Origin: Blautia liquoris
GTDB lineage: Bacteria > Bacillota > Clostridia > Lachnospirales > Lachnospiraceae
Assembly: GCF_015159595.1 (NCBI RefSeq)
Contig: NZ_CP063304.1
Span: 682,001 to 746,000 of the forward strand
Direction: 5' to 3'
Length of the DNA stretch: 64,000 nt
This document shows, piece after piece, positions 62,938 to 64,000 of this stretch. The stretch's first letter is position 1; every line of letters starts with the position of its first letter. Position numbers and translations under genes: made by a program. Under the pieces are notes generated by a model, which made no database searches, had not been told where the DNA came from, and saw only the letters and a list, made by a program, of their open reading frames with translations.

Positions 62938-64000
62938 CTAGTTCCATATTTTTTTCAGATTAGACAGCCGGCAGCTCATGCCAGTCATCAAACTGTCAAT
63001 CAGCGTGACTGCGGTCATTGATTCGACAACAACAACAGCACGGGGCACTATGACAGGGTCATGGCGCCCTTTGATATTGATTTCAATATTGTCACCTTTT
63101 GAATTGACCGTCTGCTGCGTGGTGAAGATGGAAGGGGTTGGTTTGAAAGAGGCTCTCAGGATCAAGTCACTTCCATCACTGATGCCTCCGAGAATTCCCC
63201 CTGCATGATTGGTCTTTTTTCTCACCTCACCATTTTCTCCGACAAATGCATCATTATTATGACTTCCTGTGGTGACGGAAACTTCTTTTCCATCTCCAAT
63301 TTCTATGGCCTTTACAGCACCGATGGACATCAGTGCTTTTGCAAGGTTGGCGTCCAGTTTTTCAAACACGGGATCTCCGACACCAGAGGGAAGACCGTGT
63401 ACGATACATTCTATACATCCCCCTGAGGAATCCTGTTTCCTGAGACAATCTTCCAGATATTCGGATGCACGTTCTGCTGCGGCCGCATCTGGCATATTCA
63501 GTGAATTTCTGTTGATTTCTTCCGGATGAAATGTCTCAATGCTGACAGGTCCAATTGAGCGGACATAGGTAGTCAGTGTGACCCCCAGTTCTTTTAGTAG
63601 TTTGGATGCTATGGCACCTGCCGCGACACGCCCTGCAGTTTCTCTTCCGGAAGAGCGGCCACCCCCTCTGTAGTCGCGGAAACCGTATTTTTCGTCATAT
63701 GTATAATCCGCGTGTCCTGGACGATAGTAATCGGCGATTTTGTTGTAATCTTCGGACCGCTGATCCGTATTTCTGATCATCAGTGCAATTGGAGTGCCGG
63801 TAGTATATCCTTCAAAAACCCCTGAGAGTATTTCAACAGCGTCTCCTTCTCTGCGCTTTGTGGAATACCGATCTTGTCCGGGCTTTCTGCGGTCTAAGAA
63901 CTTTTGAATATCTTCCCGCTCAAGCAAAAGACCTGCCGGACAGCCATCTATGACTACTCCAATTCCCTTTCCGTGAGACTCTCCCCATGTTGTAATCTTA
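62938..64000 (-). CDS. aroC: Chorismate synthase (5' end cut by the window edge)
   Basis: Last step of the shikimate pathway, FMN-dependent. The frame is open to the right edge and reads TTWGESHGKGIGVVIDGCP, the conserved N terminus. About 15 residues or fewer are missing; the Met at 63927 is internal. GHADYTYDEKYGFRDYRGGGRSSGRETAGRVAAGA is intact near residue 110. Only the stop codons separate it from the convergent propeller gene. Confidence 0.95.
   Translation of the reverse strand, partial: KITTWGESHGKGIGVVIDGCPAGLLLEREDIQKFLDRRKPGQDRYSTKRREGDAVEILSGVFEGYTTGTPIALMIRNTDQRSEDYNKIADYYRPGHADYTYDEKYGFRDYRGGGRSSGRETAGRVAAGAIASKLLKELGVTLTTYVRSIGPVSIETFHPEEINRNSLNMPDAAAAERASEYLEDCLRKQDSSGGCIECIVHGLPSGVGDPVFEKLDANLAKALMSIGAVKAIEIGDGKEVSVTTGSHNNDAFVGENGEVRKKTNHAGGILGGISDGSDLILRASFKPTPSIFTTQQTVNSKGDNIEINIKGRHDPVIVPRAVVVVESMTAVTLIDSLMTGMSCRLSNLKKIWN

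Overview
The window looks like a chromosomal segment of a spore-forming anaerobic Clostridia member, most likely Lachnospiraceae. The reasons are the complete anaerobic (CbiD/CbiG/CbiK-type) cobalamin route, dipicolinate synthase dpaAB, SpoVB/MurJ-type flippases, moderate GC, AGGAGG-type ribosome binding sites with many TTG/GTG starts, and Firmicutes-style sigma-A promoters. The genus call is inference; no rRNA is present. No transposase, integrase or CRISPR array was seen.

Layout. 1-3.3 kb: a heterodimeric ABC exporter pair (first gene cut by the left edge), ending at a strong terminator shared with convergent plsY. 4.2-7.5 kb (minus): dpaA-dpaB-asnB behind a sigma-K-like promoter. 7.5-8.0 kb: a gene-free stretch packed with hairpins that belong to a dispersed repeat family, ending in a sigma-A promoter. 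8.0-20.2 kb (plus): cbiD-L-F-G-H-(J/E/T)-A-B-cobD-cbiP-cbiC. 20.3-21.3 kb: an M14 carboxypeptidase. 21.3-25.3 kb (minus): cbiM-N-Q and a fused cbiO-cbiK, led by a cobalamin riboswitch. 25.4-32.7 kb (plus): hemA, precorrin-2 dehydrogenase, hemC, cobA-hemD fusion, hemB, hemL and a siroheme-reductase-like gene. 32.8-39.3 kb: a Gfo/Idh/MocA oxidoreductase, L25/Ctc, an orphan endolysin-like hydrolase, an ECF S-component, an Asn-rich repeat protein, a rhodanese, and YfcE-RdgB-YfcE. 39.4-40.1 kb: seven tRNAs (Pro, Gly, Arg, His, Gln, Lys, Leu). 40.3-49.9 kb: rho, rpmE, yqhQ, prmC, prfA, a nucleotidyltransferase, glmM, a TPR lipoprotein and hflX. 49.9-54.7 kb: spoVB-like (minus), nifS, mnmA and a PHP phosphatase. 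54.8-58.0 kb: gap-pgk-tpiA. 58.2-64 kb: a sigma-like protein without region 4, ung, a MurJ-like flippase, luxS, a beta-propeller lactonase-like gene and aroC (minus, cut by the right edge).

How it works together. The hem genes make uroporphyrinogen III from glutamyl-tRNA. CobA-HemD and the precorrin-2 dehydrogenase turn it into sirohydrochlorin. The CbiMNQO importer brings in cobalt, and the CbiK domain fused to its ATPase can insert it. The cbi operon then builds cobyric acid and, with CbiB/CobD, adenosylcobinamide phosphate. No haem branch (hemE/N/H), no cob(I)alamin adenosyltransferase and no cobU/S/T are in the window, so the tetrapyrrole block appears dedicated to B12 and siroheme.

The most unusual items are the CbiO-CbiK fusion, the CbiJ-CbiE-CbiT fusion, the sigma-like protein lacking region 4, the Asn-rich peptide with a forespore-like promoter, the Q/N/H/S-rich insert in Rho, and the dispersed hairpin repeats.
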